NCBI GenBank assembly: GCA_000708835.1
Contig: DF237039.1
Location: 62,001 to 126,000 of the forward strand
Length of the DNA: 64,000 nt
Direction of reading: 5' to 3'
Source of the DNA: Klebsormidium nitens
Lineage: Eukaryota > Streptophyta > Klebsormidiophyceae > Klebsormidiales > Klebsormidiaceae
Shown: in pieces, positions 22,725 to 36,500 of the stretch
How positions within the stretch are numbered: position 1 is the stretch's first letter
How the letters are laid out: every line of letters begins with the position of its first letter
The notes under the pieces: model-generated
The model's input: the letters and a program-made list of their open reading frames with translations, nothing else
What the model was told of the DNA's origin: nothing
Databases searched by the model: none
Position numbers and translations under genes: made by a program

Positions 22725-24247
22725 GCGTGCGCCCTTTGCCTGAAGCAGCTCTACATACTTAGAAAGGGGGACAGCCGTGAAGGGCTTGAGGTTTGAGAAT
22801 CCAAACCTCCTAAGTTTTGAGAAAGAGAATGGCGGACTTGTGCTGAGCTACTCTGCGTCACTCAGCACTGTCACCATATAGGTAATCGTGCCAGGCTTGA
22901 CCATTAAACGGTTGCAACTTGCTCGAGGACAGCGACTGTCAGACTCACAGTCACTGTCACTGTCAGGTGAGATTGCAATCCTGCGCGAGAACTTAGGTAC
23001 CTACCCTGAACCGGGTATCCTACCTGGGTAATACCGCACGGCGCACTGGTACAGTGGCACCCCCCTGTCTCCTGTTAGCGGCGTGTCCCGACTTCCCTAC
23101 CTAGATTTGAAAGGCCCCGGGCACCTCAACTATAAGCCCTAACCCGAAGTACTTTACGCGCTCCGCACGTCTCTCCACCCTAACCAGGATACCAACCTTA
23201 CCCGTCTCCGGGCTGTGTACTTACAGAGCGAAGCCCCATCGAAGATAATCAGGGGCCGGGTTGCCAACAATTTGGCCATATGTACCCGAGCCTGGACGGC
23301 CTGGAGGTAATACCCCGCACGTGTCTGGCGGAGTCGGAAGTCCTTTCGATCTCAGATCAGGTTGAGATAGGTCAGTGCCCGGCGTTTTGTTTGGGGTTGG
23401 TTTGGAGGTTAGGGTGGGTAGGGTTGCAACTTGCGGAGCGCGAATTCAGCTTCTAGGGCTTCCAACTTTTGTACTTCCTAATACCAGTCCCGGTTCTCGA
23501 TGTAACTCAGCCAACGAATTATCGTATTCTTTCGTGATTCTCAACCGGGCCCCGGGACGGCCACCCAATACTGATTCCCACTTGCGGAATTAGTCGAAAC
23601 CCTAACCCACACCCTAACTGGAAGGCCCCACCCACCCTTAAACCCCTCGACCGAACCCCACCAGACTCCAGTCGGTTGCTTGGAGTGCGGGTGGTTCAAT
23701 GGTTTCGTCGAACCGCTGTTCGATTCCGAGGGCGAAAGTCGGCGAAATGTTCGGATAGGCCTACCTAGCTAGTCAAAGTGGTCGAAGACCCGAAGCTACT
23801 GTAGCGCGAAGTACCCGGTAATGTTACCATTCCGCGTTTGATGGATGAGGACATGGCAATTATAATTTAGAAATTAGCAATAATATCATCAACGAGAATG
23901 CAATCATTATAATAATCAGCAAATATTTGTTCCGCTGTTCCGGTCATGCAAGCTGCCGGAATTAGCTTCGCTCTATTCTGCACCAGCAGACTTCGTAACT
24001 TTCCATTTTCTGCAAGCTGGCTGAGCAGCGCGAGCTCCTTCCCCATTCTTCTGCCGGTAGAGGTCGGNNNNNNNNNNNNNNNNNNNNGCCCTCAATGTCA
24101 TTCTTCCGGAACGTCTCTAAAATTAATATTAATATCATAGCAGTGCCTCTTTTAAGCTTGATCAGGGCGCATCAAAGCGTGAGTATCACCACTCAAGACG
24201 CCCCGAGCCAAAGCAGTCATCGTTTAGGTTCTCCAGCGACGGTGCTG
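22725..24247. promoter_or_regulatory. Divergent promoter region between GT90 and PH-domain gene
   Basis: Two start codons diverge here. The stretch has several CCCTAACC/GGTTAGGG-type motifs (about 23140, 23178, 23408 and 23599-23617), similar to plant telo-boxes. It also contains the assembly gap at 24068-24087. No exon was recognised. Confidence 0.5.
24068..24087. other. Assembly gap (20 N)
   Basis: Twenty consecutive N bases lie 160 bp before the PH-gene start codon. The true size and content are unknown, so 5' UTR or promoter sequence of that gene may be missing. Confidence 0.99.
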
Positions 24248-26716
24248 ATGATGGCTGGCCAGTTGATGCAGAGCGTATTTGGCAAAAAGGAAGACCCAGG
24301 AGAAGGGGTGAGAAATTTCCATCCTACTCCTGCCTTGCACAAGTTGAAGTTTGGAATTCCATGTCTCCAAGCTCCCCCAAGTCAGTTGTCAAGGAGCCAA
24401 AGCAAAGCTTGTGTGCTCCGGGAGTCCCTTGTTTGGGAGAAGCGCAGTTCCTTGATCACAGTTGCTTGCAAAACTGACTTTAGCTCCATTGCACACCAGC
24501 AGTTTCTTTAGGGCTTGAACATTGGTACTTCTTCAACTGCGGGGCTGCTTTGAGTCACATCTCTTGATGCTGCCGGTCCAGTGCAGACGACAATATGAGA
24601 AAGTATGCTGAGCTTTTCCTTTCTAGATTCTGGGGAATTCAGCATGCTTTCATTAGTTGGATCTTGCCCAGCTTTAGGGATAGGGTTCGATGTTGAGATT
24701 TATGTCGGCCCATCGATCAATTCAGACGCACCACCCAAGCAGAAGCCATTCCTCATTTTCGAAAAGTGGCACACATTCCACTGGATTCGGTCGGCTAATT
24801 GAATTTATCTGTCAAGGGTGCTTGATTTGTGCAATCAAAATTCAATGTGCTGCGTCATTTGGACCGAGGTTGATTGGCTCTTTCTGCTTTTCGAAGCCTT
24901 TCTGCCCGGGTCTCCAACGTGCAGGTTGAGTTTTGGAACAGCCCAGAGAGAGCAGGTTGGCTCATGAAACAAGGTGGGTTTCTGTGCCCCCATCGCATCT
25001 GCGGAAAAGCGCACCACCCGCATTGCGTTTTCTGTCTTTTCTTTTCTTGAGGAGGATTATAAGTGCGTTCTGCGATTGATGCATTAGCGTAAGGACATCG
25101 CATCCGAGTGGAATTGCTAACATCTGTTGCTATGCTTGTCAAATATCCCCGATTATCTGGTACAATCAAGCCCACTTCATTAATATACCTGGACAAGCAT
25201 TGTTCTTTTCCTAGACCTGCCCAAACTCTGAACTGCTGCGTCAATCTTTGAATGACTCTGAAGCATCCCATGCTGATTTCAGACAAACATACTGAAATGA
25301 AGGCAACGCTGGGAGTCTTTTGGTCAGAAGTGAAGCATCACAATTGAGAAGTTTTGCAGAAACTTGCGCCCCACAAATACCAGGACGTCTTTTAGGAACG
25401 ATTCTTGCAACACTTTCTTTTTAAAATCGCTGAACCTGGATCACAGGAGAGTACATCAAGACCTGGAGGCGACGCTGGTTTGTCCTGAAAGACGGCAAGA
25501 TCTTCTGGTTCAAAGACGAAAGAGTCAGCAGGGTAAGTCGCTCCGACCCGGACTTTTGAACCAAGCAGTTGTGCTTTCATTGTTCTGGCAAGGTTGTGAA
25601 TTCCATATTCGATGTGGTGGCAGGCATTGACTTGCAACGGGTCACCTGGCTGCCTGTTCGTCGAATCCTCTGTCTCAATCTCACGGCGTCTCTTATAGAG
25701 GCCGGGCTTTTTGCAGTCTTTGAGGAGGCTTTACAGGGAAAGCTGAGTCGATCACTCCTGCCCAGTGCGTCAGTCAGAATCCCATTGAGGGTGACTTTCT
25801 CGGAACTAGAACGTTCTCCCTGTTGAGAGGAGTATGAGCATGCGTCTCGTTCCTAAAGAAGGGATTCAACTGGGGTTCGACTGAAGTCAGTCGCTCAAGT
25901 TTCGAATCAGGTCAACACGTCAGTCGACGTGTGAGCCAGTAGTAGGGTCTTACCATAGTTTGACCTTGTCAAGTCATTTTGGGAGAGTAAACGTGGGCCA
26001 AGCTCATTGGATTAGAGCTCCCTTTTGCACATCTTGCAGTCCTCTGTTCCCCGGGGGGTAATCCCAGTCAAGGAGTGCCTGACGATAAAGGGCGCGGAGG
26101 ATGCTATCAACAAGCCGCACGCGTTCGAGCTTTCCACGGTGCAGGACACGTTCTTCTTCATAGCGGATTCAGATAAGGTGAGCTGACGGTGATACGGCCA
26201 TCAACCCGTGCAACTAGCATGATCAATGTTGGTTATCTGAAAGCATGAAGCCAAAGTAGTTGATTCAACTAACTGAAGGACATACCGTTTCGAATTGCTT
26301 CTTGTCGTGAGCACATTGTTCGTCATCAGGGCGTTAAGGAGGGAGGATAATGGACGCATGTGATTTCCCCTGCATTGTGGGAAGGTTACAGAAAGACAAC
26401 TTCGTTCGGCAACCTGGTGACTTTGCACCGATTCGCTGTGCCAATGATCTGGTCCTTTTACATTAGTCCGTGCGTCAAAAAGACGCCATTCTCCATCGTG
26501 TTGATTGCTCGTGGACCCTTTGTTGCTGCCACCGGTTCCCTTCTTCTTTCACCCTCCGCCGTCAAGTCAAGCTGCACTCCTCACTCTTCAACCGTGCAAT
26601 GCTTGCTGATTGCGCACGCACACGCACAGGAAAAGGAGGACTGGATCAATGCGGTGGGCCGGTCGATCGTGCGGCGATCGCGGTCTGTCACAGAACGGGA
26701 GGTGCTGGACTACTGA
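24248..26716 (+). CDS. Small PH-domain protein (plant PH1 type)
   Basis: Five exons: 24248-24307, 24925-24973, 25447-25532, 26040-26177, 26630-26716. They total 420 nt, 139 residues, matching the ~145-residue plant PH1 proteins. A short N-terminal tail (MAGQLMQSVFGKKEDPGEG) precedes VEFWNSPERAGWLMKQGEY and a single pleckstrin homology domain. Its basic lipid-binding turn is IKTWRRRWFVLKDGKIFWFK, followed by VPRGVIPVKECLTIKGAED, KPHAFELSTVQDTFFFIAD and the final helix EDWINAVGRSIV. The protein is almost only a PH domain, so it should bind phosphoinositide membranes, probably endosomal as for Arabidopsis PH1. Two adjacent ATG codons (24248 and 24251) could each start it. The upstream N gap may hide 5' UTR. 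Confidence 0.93.
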
Positions 26717-28143
26717 CGCGCGCGTTCGGGTTACGAAAAGCTCTTTCCAGCAGTCTCTGGCGCGCTTCCTCTCGCTTGCACGAGCAACTCGAATGATGTT
26801 CGTAATCAAGATTTATCATGGAAGCTTGCAATGTTCCTGATATGCAGTCAATTACTGGGTCTGCCGCCAATGCTTCTGACTGCAAGCTGCTGTGATCGCT
26901 TAGAGAGGGCAGGATTGGGGGCGTTACTTGCGTCGAGGTGTTGAGCTTTTAGCGGGAGGGTTGTGGACGGGTCGTGAGTGAAGTTGGCGGAGCGGTGTAC
27001 AAATACTGATAGACAATGTGTACATGTTATATACTTGGAACATTACGGATACGAGTACTTTGTGTCGCTTGACATATGTAACGTTTAACTCAGTCAGACG
27101 TACGTACAGATCGAATCGCAGGATCACCTGGCACCTGCAACTGTCCCAGCGCTCTGGCTTGCGCACACTGATGTTGATTGAGAATGTGTGCAATGCATCC
27201 ACCAAAATTACCCTGACAGCAGCATTAGGTACCTCGTAGAATGCCACAGACGGTGACAGCCTCCGCCGAGCACAGCACGCACGCCGAATATGAGTGGGCA
27301 TGCGAGTCGTTAGTGTCCTGACTGGGAGGAACCGTCATGCCTATATAAGCTGATTTTGATTATTCAAATTAACTTGTAAGCTATAGTAGAGGCGATCCGC
27401 GCATGTGTGTGCCGCGTTGCATATGCTGCTTTCAAGCTCCCGTGGCGCGCCAGTGGCTCATGTGCTGGCATGTTGAGAGCCTGCTTGCAACAATCTACGA
27501 TCTGGGTCATCCGAGAATGTTAGTGCAGTGCATGGGCGCGCCGACTTGCCCGGCATGCATGCGCAAAGGATCTGCGGAAGTCTGTGGCCGCTCGCATTGA
27601 TTGGACGGAGTTCTCAATCAACGCATGTGCAGCTGCCCGCTCGCAATCTTGGCCGTCAACATGGTTGCGTGTAAGCATGTGCAGGGTAGATGCGATCATG
27701 CCCACGCACCTGGATTCCATGCACCTGGACTCTTCAACGGTGGACTCTTCAACGGGAAACTGGATAATCACCAATTTGTGTGGCTTGTCGATTGTCACGA
27801 CGTACGTTTTGATTCCATTGAAAGCCCGAACCTGATGTATATAGCTCTACCATCCGGGTTCCTATGCTCAGTCCGGCCCGAAAACTGCAAACGTATGCTC
27901 ATCAACTGCAACCATCGAGGCAGCCGCCAAGCTCTGGGCATGAGCATTGCCGTAAAAATCTTTTGAACCACGACGAGTCTGGGACTTGATGCAAAAAGCC
28001 CGGACAACGGGATGATTGTTCGGAGGTAGGTTGACTTCTTGGCCCCTCATTGCAAGCAGATAACAAGGAATGGCGCCAGTCGAATCCTATTCTCAATTCA
28101 GTGGTCGCATCTCATCATCCACTCGCACGGATTGAGGGTTCCC
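26717..28143. other. Convergent intergenic region, PH-gene / RCE1 3' ends
   Basis: No gene was recognised. A short direct duplication (TGGACTCTTCAACGG twice) lies near 27728-27757; otherwise nothing of note. Confidence 0.5.
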
Positions 28144-31100
28144 TTAGGATGAGCCATAAGCACTCTTTGCATTCCTAACGTCTCTGTCAAAAAGCAGGCT
28201 TAACAAAGTGGAGTTTCGTACTAGCGATGCAAAAGCTGCGACTCCTAGAACGAAAGCCGCAGACACAACTGCAGGCACAAAAAGGTTGTAGCCCCGTTAG
28301 CTTTTTCCTGCCGGGCAAAAATCGATTGCCAACTCTACCGCAGAAAGCAATCAAAGCGGGCTTGCTTCACGTAAGCTCAAGGACGTTCATCAGAGCTTTC
28401 GAGTACACGCAGTAGAGTGAGCCAAGTACGGTCTCAGCCTCCCTTCATAGCGACTACTCTTCCAGAGGTTTGAGGCCCTGTTCTGGATGCAAAGACTACC
28501 ATGATTGATGCAGTCAGCTTTTCAACAGATAATTCTGGAACCTTTGTAATCAATCAAAGAACAATAAAGATATCTTTCACAAATAGCATATCACAATGAC
28601 GTGGTCCCAGAAACTCGCCACAAATTCGCGCACAAAGCGGGTCGAGCGGGATCCCCGAGAAATGTCTTCAGAAAACCTGATAATCTGGAAATGAGCCTGG
28701 GCGAGTCTGGAGCATCTTGCTCGTCAACAAGGAATCCAGGAAACAGTCCTAAAGTTGATTCGAGCTCGATGATGTGAATTCTTAGGACCGCTTCTTGGAT
28801 TTTCATTCCCTCTCAGGACGGAGCGGTCCAACGTGCAAGCAGCAGGGAGACTCGTACCGTACGATTTTGACAGACCGATGCCACAGGAAATGTTTTTGCC
28901 ATGACATCCTATTGCACAGCCTGCGTGCTTGGAAGTACCTAAGAAACGAATGTCCATATACTACAGTTTTGCAAATACGACAACGTAAGAAAGTAGGTTG
29001 CCAGGATTGAGAAGCGGCGTGGGTTAGTCACCTCGTCGATGCGGGTGCCGAGGGATTGCGCCCAGATCTGGGAACCCCATGACGTTGCAAAACACGTGGG
29101 CGACGATCGGGCACAAGAGATGCCCTGCGAGGACCCATTCACACCGCTGTCATCATAGCTGCAGCAGGCGGTGGGAATGTGCTCCAGCGTCAGAGCTTTA
29201 GAATTCACACGCTTTGGCTGATGACACAATCAAGAGGAGGCTCCCGAAGGAAAGCAGTTTGTGATTATAAGCTTTTAGCCACAGATCTGAGGCGCCAACT
29301 TGCATCTGTTGTTATGCATCCGTTTTTGGGGCACAACTAAGACTGATAGAGGCAAGTCGAGCTTTCCGCTTCAGTAGATTGAGCGCTTTATTAGCGTGCT
29401 TACTTCTTTGGAACACTGCGGCGATGCCCCAGATTCTCAGCTCTTGCGAAATGTTTCAACTTTCTAAATGAGCTACCACGGAAGAGTCGAGATTTGAAAG
29501 TGGTCGAGCGTGCGAAAATCCAGTTTTACCAGAGACACGTGCACTCCGTCGCGTCACTCTCACCTGTCCGCACCAGCAAAAAGGCCGCGTACCAACCGAA
29601 TAGGGTCGTGTACGTCATCTGCAACACTGCACGGCAACAGACGAGGGGTGGCGTGAAAAGCAGGCACGAGCTCTTGATTCCGATTCTTGTCACCGTGACA
29701 GCAAGGCATCCATTTACTCAAATCTGCGCAACTGCAGGTGCCGTTCACGGTAAATCAAGACCCCGTTTAAGTACACTTTTCTATATGGTTGGGGAGTAAT
29801 AAGTTCAGCACCGTTTTGAAGAAAGGGACTTTTCAGTCGATATTGTGCTTATAATCTGGAGTGCATTTTCAGAGCGCACATGTTATAAAAAGGGGACTTT
29901 TCAGTCGGAAGCGACCTGAACGTCGTTTTAAGACCGTACTGAATCCGGGTCCCAAATTCACAGTAGTTGAAGCACAAAGACCATTACGTTCTTCCTTCTT
30001 ATCTGGTGCGAAAGAATAATGAAGGGAACCCACCTAGAGTCAGGACTGCCAGAACAATGGGCTGCCGCTGGTAGTATACAAGGTCCCAAAAGTGGTGTAA
30101 GTGGGCTGCACAGAACATACGCAAACGCGAATTAAGACCAAGGCTCCACATAACACAGAGCTGATGTATTGATGAAACTATCATCTTAACCTTTTTTCTG
30201 CTTCCATCTGCAGGGCGTGATGCTCGGGGAGCATGGGAAGATACCAAGGACAGGGCTCGTGACGCAACCAGATAGGAAAATAGTCTAAATTAGTCTGTGA
30301 ATAACAATTTTGCAAAGACAGTCGAGTCAGTCCCTTGGACACATACAGAAATTGTTCCCATCATTGTTGAACATGTGGTTATGAAAGTGACCTGAACAAG
30401 ACACGTGACGTTGCATCAAACGATGGCGGACTTTCCGGGATTGAGAGTGAAAACAGCTTGTCACGTTCCAAGCAACTCGAAGTTTTGCTCGCCCTAACTA
30501 GTACGATGCTGCAATAAGCTCGAACGAGTATGGCCTTTCTTTTGCCTTCGAATCACCATGCCCAGGACGAGAATGTCGTTCTGAAGCAACTTTTGACATG
30601 GCAGGCGAAGGATTTCATTGAAGGCTTTTTCTGTCATCAAGTAGAATGGACCATCGTAGCTTGATCTGCTTTGCCCGGTCTCGTCATCCCTTCTCGTTCA
30701 CTTTTGCCATTTAATTCTTCTGCCTAAGCAGAGAGGCCGCTCAACTGTTTGGTCGAGTTGAAAAAATTGTTCCAGCGCCAAGGCTTAGCAACTCACCGAC
30801 AGCAAAGAAGACCGGGCATATGAGGACGGCATGCTTGGTCGAGAAGCCCCCTTGTCGCAGAATCTCCCCAATGCAAGCCCGGAAAACGAACTCCTCAGTC
30901 ACGGGCGCCTGCAAGATGCGGGGCAAGGGGGTCAGAGCTGGTATTCGTGGCCCGCTAGCAGCAGGCTGTTCGAAGCCCATCAGGAAAGTACCCACATGGT
31001 GAAGGCTGAGAGAAGGTCCTATCGAGCCCCACAGAAACCTTATTCCAAAGATCTTTGTTTTGGGCTGAAAAAGATGAAAGAATCCATCTCTAATAAAGCA

Positions 31101-32723
31101 CGAGTACTGACGTGTTCACTGTCTCGAGGCTTGGAAACAGACAGGTTCGCTTGGAGCTGTGTCGTGACAATACTTGGCGAATGATGGGGTTACGATCAAC
31201 TCGTTCCGAAGCCTGTGCATGGTCCGTGGAAGAACGCCCACAATCAAAAGCCGTCTCGCATTTGTGCGCCCACTTTACAAAATCAATTGCAGCTTTTCAG
31301 AAGCCAGTAGTTCGAGAGTCCCTCCAGGTCAATATGATTCCCAACGGACCCTTTTGTGGTTCTTGTTGCCGGAAGTACAATAAGCGCACTGTTCCCACGA
31401 CCAGTGGCTTTTGGGAATGTAATCTCGACACAAATAGGCATGCCAAGTTCTTTTATCTAAGAAACAGAAGGCTGCCGGCCGATATTGAAGATAGTTCAGC
31501 AGGAATACAGGCAGAAAGCTGATAAGACAAGAACAGTAACACGAACGAAAAAGAGAGACGTACCACCACTAGATTCCGCCATGTGAGAATGTCCGAGACC
31601 AGCGCAACCGCTTTCCGTCGTGCTTCCTCCAACCCCCTTTTTCGCACAACAGGCTTAACTTGGCTCCGGAATTCATCTTCGTCTGACCCTGTCATCAGAC
31701 TTTCCCCGCTTGCTTTTTCGTACGGTCCGGTAGCCGCTGTATCGGCCGCTCCAACTTCCGATGTGTTCGGCGGTCCAAGAGCCCACATCAGGAGGGGCCC
31801 CAGGAAGAGGGTTGCCGTCAATAGGAGGGGGTATAGGCTGGCTGCAATCTGGAAAGGCTGCCTTTGGTTTCCAATGATTGGCGGGAAAGCTCAGCCAAGC
31901 AAAGCTCTAATGCTCAAGAAAGGGGTTGCAGATTTCTGAACTCCAGGCCTTTGATCATCGTGATGGAACCAACAAAAGGCAGCCTTTTGAAAACCAGCCG
32001 ATGGATATATTCTGCTTGGACAGTAAGCTCTTTCTTCCTTTCGATGAGGGTAGCGACCTGGCTTCATCATAACCTCTCAAACCAGCGGAAGAAGTGGTGT
32101 GACGCACTCACCAGGTTGTCAGTACGTAGCCCCAAGGATTGCCACAAGGTGGTGTCAATTGGGGTTGTCACCTGCGAAGAATGCCCCTGACGAATCATGA
32201 ACTTCATCGAAAGGTACTCACTGCGGAGCCAGGATGCTCTGCGCACTGTTAAGTGGTGCTGGCCTTCCTGAAGAGATAAGTAGCCCCAGCCAGTGGCAGC
32301 CTTCGAAGAGTCTGCCATACTCTTAACACAAAGCATTCAGTTCTCATTGACTAGAAGTGGAGACTATTTCACATAGAAATCAGCCAGAGACCATGTCACA
32401 CACGATTTGGACAGGGCTCGTCAACTGAAGACCCTGACTTCAGACGTTCAGGGTGGACTATAAAGATGGAGAAGGGCAAGAAACTAGAAGTGGACAGCAG
32501 TGGAGCGCCACACCTCTCCTGCCCGTCTTGTGGTGCTCACAATGAACGGGGCAACTGCGCACGCCACAGTCACGCCGGCAAACCTCCGCCGCACCACTGC
32601 CGGATCATCGCGGGAGCCCCCGGCTTTAGTGCGAAAGAGGAAGGAACCAACATACAAACTTGAAACATACAGCGAGGCAGTCAAGACGCACGTCGCGATC
32701 GCCCCGCTTGGGGAAATCACCAT
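28144..32723 (-). CDS. RCE1: CAAX prenyl protease 2 (RCE1/FACE2)
   Basis: Eight exons in transcript order: 32723-32514, 32171-32112, 31848-31564, 30908-30797, 30105-30034, 29626-29564, 29124-29032, 28268-28144. They give 1020 nt, 339 residues, with every phase consistent. It is a multi-pass ER membrane protease that removes the last three residues from prenylated CAAX proteins. N-terminal features are SLYVGSFLF and DDPAVVRRRFAGV, then PLLLTATLFLGPLLMWALG. The active-site motif APVTEEFVFRACI carries Glu190-Glu191. The second conserved His lies in GAHLHHFWDL (about 224-227). MTYTTLFGWYAAFLLVRTG and LLCPIVAHVFCNVMGFPDLG (His277, Asn281) follow. All residues known to be needed in Rce1 homologues are present. 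The loop between the third segment and the active site is longer and Ser/Glu-rich compared with what I recall of animal RCE1. Start chosen at the first Met before the first membrane segment. Confidence 0.93.
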
Positions 32724-33565
32724 TGCTGGTCTTGATACTACGGTAGAAAAGGGACTTCGATGATCACCAAGCGTGATGGACTCGATTGACAGATGAATTC
32801 TTTGACCTACCCTACAGAGTGCTCATTCTGCCCTATGCTACATCCGAAGTTTCTGTAGTACTTGACCAATGGGTGGCTAAAACATTGCATTTGCCACAGA
32901 CCCGGGAAAGACGCTATCCAGGTTAATGGGTGAAGACGCTTGCAGCTGCTACAATTAACTTCCGAGAAACCCTTGAGAACAGAAGTGCGCTCAGAATCGA
33001 TTCTCAAAAGCTCGTAGAGAACTCCCCCCTGTCTATACATGCCAAATCTACTAGTACAATGCTGCATTGAAAAGTGCTCAAGTGACGTGCGTCTTCCTCC
33101 TGCACGATCTAGAGCGAGACGCAATAACCGAGCTTGCACTGAATGCTCGGTAATGCTTGGTAAAGCTAATCAAACAGCTGTGGGGCTCGTTCGTACCCCC
33201 CAGTTTCCTGCCAATCAGAGAGCAGCCTTTGCGGCAGATGCATATCCGACCGTCGGTTTGGCGTGGCAGCACCACACTCCTTTGATGACCTGCAGAGGCT
33301 CAACTACCTCTATAGGTAAACTAGGTAGGTAGGTACCGGCCTATGAAATTTGCGATCATCACAATGCAGCTCGCATAAATTTCAATGTGGAATTGCCAAT
33401 TGCCAGAATTAGGGCGTGCAATTGCAACTTGCAAGTTCAACAGTGTTTCAGGTGTGGTGGCGCCAGCGCATTTTCTGAACGTCCCTTCTGAAACTCAAAG
33501 GCCTGGATCTGCGTCCAACTCGCTCCTGAGCTGCTGATCCAAAAGACGCATCGTGGGTCGCCAGT
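32724..33565. promoter_or_regulatory. Divergent promoter region between RCE1 and calreticulin
   Basis: 842 bp separate the two start codons, so this short stretch probably serves both genes. No specific element was assigned. Confidence 0.5.
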
Positions 33566-36500
33566 ATGGCCGGGGTTTCGAGGGCCCTCCTGGTTGTGCT
33601 GGGGTTGGCGCTTGTGTCGTCTACATTTGCGAAGGTGTACTTTGAAGAAAAGTTCGATGGTGAGATTGTCATCATCTCTGCCCTTTTTTTGATTGACAAC
33701 CCAATTCACTTGATCGTCACTAATTAAATAATTAGGGGAAGCAGCACCTCCTGAAGTGGACTGTAGCTGATTCATAATGTGGGTCAAGCAAGCACTATGG
33801 TCAGGACGAACATGGCGTCCACATCTTGTGTTCTGAAGCTTCCATATCAAGCAGACAATTTACGGGAGCGATGCTGCAGTCCAACTGCGGCAGACTTGTT
33901 CAATCGATTGCTCAAATCGCCAACATTAAAGAAACATCTGCCGCTCCTTAGAGAGTTTGAAGAAACATATTTCCATTCTGGGCGCCGGGTGCTGGCCGCC
34001 GCATACTGCTAAGTTGAGAGTCCTTTTTGCGCCAACCAGGGGCAAATGCAGCTCGGTCCAATTCTCACAAAGAATGCAGACTCCGCTAATGTACACAAAC
34101 ATTCTGGAAGTTTGGGTGATCAGTTCCTTTCTGGCGGTCACCTCTGTGTCGGTGGTTGGTAGTAATCTTTTAAACCTAGTCTTGCTTCAGAAGCAGCCTT
34201 GGGAATTACTACTATCTTGCACATTGCTTGGAGCCATAGAAACACTGCCGCATTCATCAAGCAGCTTACATCGAGACTTTTATGCACAGATGGCTGGGAA
34301 AAGCGGTGGGTGAAATCCAGCTGGAAAGAGAAGGAGGGCACCGCTGGGGAGTGGATCCACACAGCAGGGAAGTGGTATGGGGATGAGAAGGCAGACAAAG
34401 GTAAGTCCAACTGAAATTGATCTTCCTTGACTGATCTGAAAATCATCTCTACGAGCGTTGGAGTATTGACATCCTGAGCAGCTCGAGCCACTCTGCATTT
34501 GAAGCGAGCTTCGTAGGAAAGGCCCTGGCGCCTAAACTATGTGAGCGCTCGCACTTTGGGCTGAGTGCAGATTGGCATGGTCAGGATCATGGCACTGTTG
34601 TAAACCTGCAATTGGCTGATCTACAGCACAAATATAATTTGTGTGTGCCGGAGTGGTGGGCGCTTTGAGCACGCGGGGCTCAAAGTATTAGGTTTTGTCT
34701 GACCAAGCTTGGCTGTGGGAAAGATCAGCATAGCTAGGTGCCTGTGTCCCACCTTCTTCCTAAGTCTCTTCAGGTTGACCATTGGTATCCCTGGTCCACT
34801 CATCTGCTCATGGCGGTGGCATAACTGTTTTACTTGAGTGGTTGAATTTTTAATGGATTTTTCGGAAAGCATTAGGGTTTTGGAGTTGTCCGCCTACTCA
34901 TCTGGGCATGAACAATCTTGAGAGTGCAGTCATTGAACTTCCACCAAGCGTGCCCAAAAATACCCTTGGTACTCTCAAGATTTAGAATGGGTTTAATTGT
35001 AAGGCGCCTTTAAACAGTCTCTCTACCACCATCCATGAGCTTGCTTTCGCGTCCGCTTGCTGAGGGCCCGGAAACCCTGCCGCCTCGCTCCTCATCAACA
35101 TACTCCTTTCACCAATATCGAGTTCGTCTCTATCCAGAGCTGATGTCCTGCCAAATCCGCATTTACACTTTCTCGACTCTACGATTCCAAGATTTTCCAT
35201 GTAGACAAACCTTCAATCTCTCTGCAACCTTCCTTATTCTGTCAGGCATCCAGACCAGCCCCGACGCGCGCTTCTACGCAATCGCGGCGCCCCTTGCCAA
35301 ACCGTTGGACAATGCCGGCAAGGACCTCGTGCTGCAGTTCAGTGTGAAGCACGAGCAGAAACTAGACTGCGGTGGCGGGTACATCAAGCTGATGCCCGAC
35401 GTGGAGATCAAGGACTTTGGGGGTGACACAGACTACAGGTGAGGAAAGACAACTGAGAGCCTTCTAGCGTATTGCGAATCTGGATTTGGAGCAGCATACC
35501 AAGGAGCACTCCAGTAAAGCTTCTGCTGTATCATCCGTCATAGAAAAGGATGCAGTGGTGCGGTTTGCCTCAAACACAATTGCCAAGACTGGGACTGAAT
35601 GCTAGGATTATTTTCAGCTGCCCCAATGCGAGAAACAGAAATCTGCTTCTGTAGTGCCGCATCTTTGCAAATCGTCCTTCTCTTGCCATCATCTGTTTTT
35701 GGCCCCAATGTGAGCGGCTACACCAGCTGCTTGTCGGCCCTGTTGAACTCTACCGATTATACGTAATCACTTTGGAATAAATGAGAATAAGTCCCAAATC
35801 TACTGTCATGCGCTGATGACTTGTCTCTTTCCTCTCCCAGCATCATGTTCGGCCCCGACATCTGCGGCTACACGACCAAGAAGGTCCACGCCATCATCAC
35901 ATACAAGGGCAAGAACCTGCTACTCAAGCCAGAAGTGACGTGCGAGACAGACCAGCTGACGCACGTGTATACACTCGTAATCAAGCCCGACAACACGTAC
36001 AAGATCCTCATCGACAACGTTGAGAAGCGCTCCGGGGGGCTCTACGAGGACTGGGACTTCCTGGCGCCGCGGCAGATCGCGGACCCGGAGGCAAAGAAGG
36101 TCCGCTCTAGTTCATTTCTTCGCTGGCCTGGTTTCTGGGTCTTGATAATGAGATTTATGGAGAAGATAAAGAAGGGTTTGGTGCTGGGAAGGTCCGTCTG
36201 AGTCCTCTTTCCCGTTGATTTCCAAAGCTTGGAGGTGTAGTATTCGTAAGTATTCCTGATGAGTTGGCGTTTTGGAAAACTCGACTCTGTGCGCCGTGCC
36301 TGCCGGCTGTCGTTTCGCTCTTGCTTGGCCGCGCCAAAGGACATTTGTGAGAAGCAGCCGGAATTTGGTACAGGCAGAGCGTCTCTCTCATGGCTTCGTT
36401 TCTGTTGATTCGTTGTTCATGTGCGCTAGGCCAGTGGGGGGAATTTGAATGTAGAGAGGCGGAAAGAGTGGTTCGTCAGTTCAACCCTGAAGCGTTCGAA

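Noticed and set aside
29822-29910. Repeated AGGGACTTTTCAGTCG in an RCE1 intron
   Set aside because: Only two short copies, not linked to a splice site; too little to interpret.
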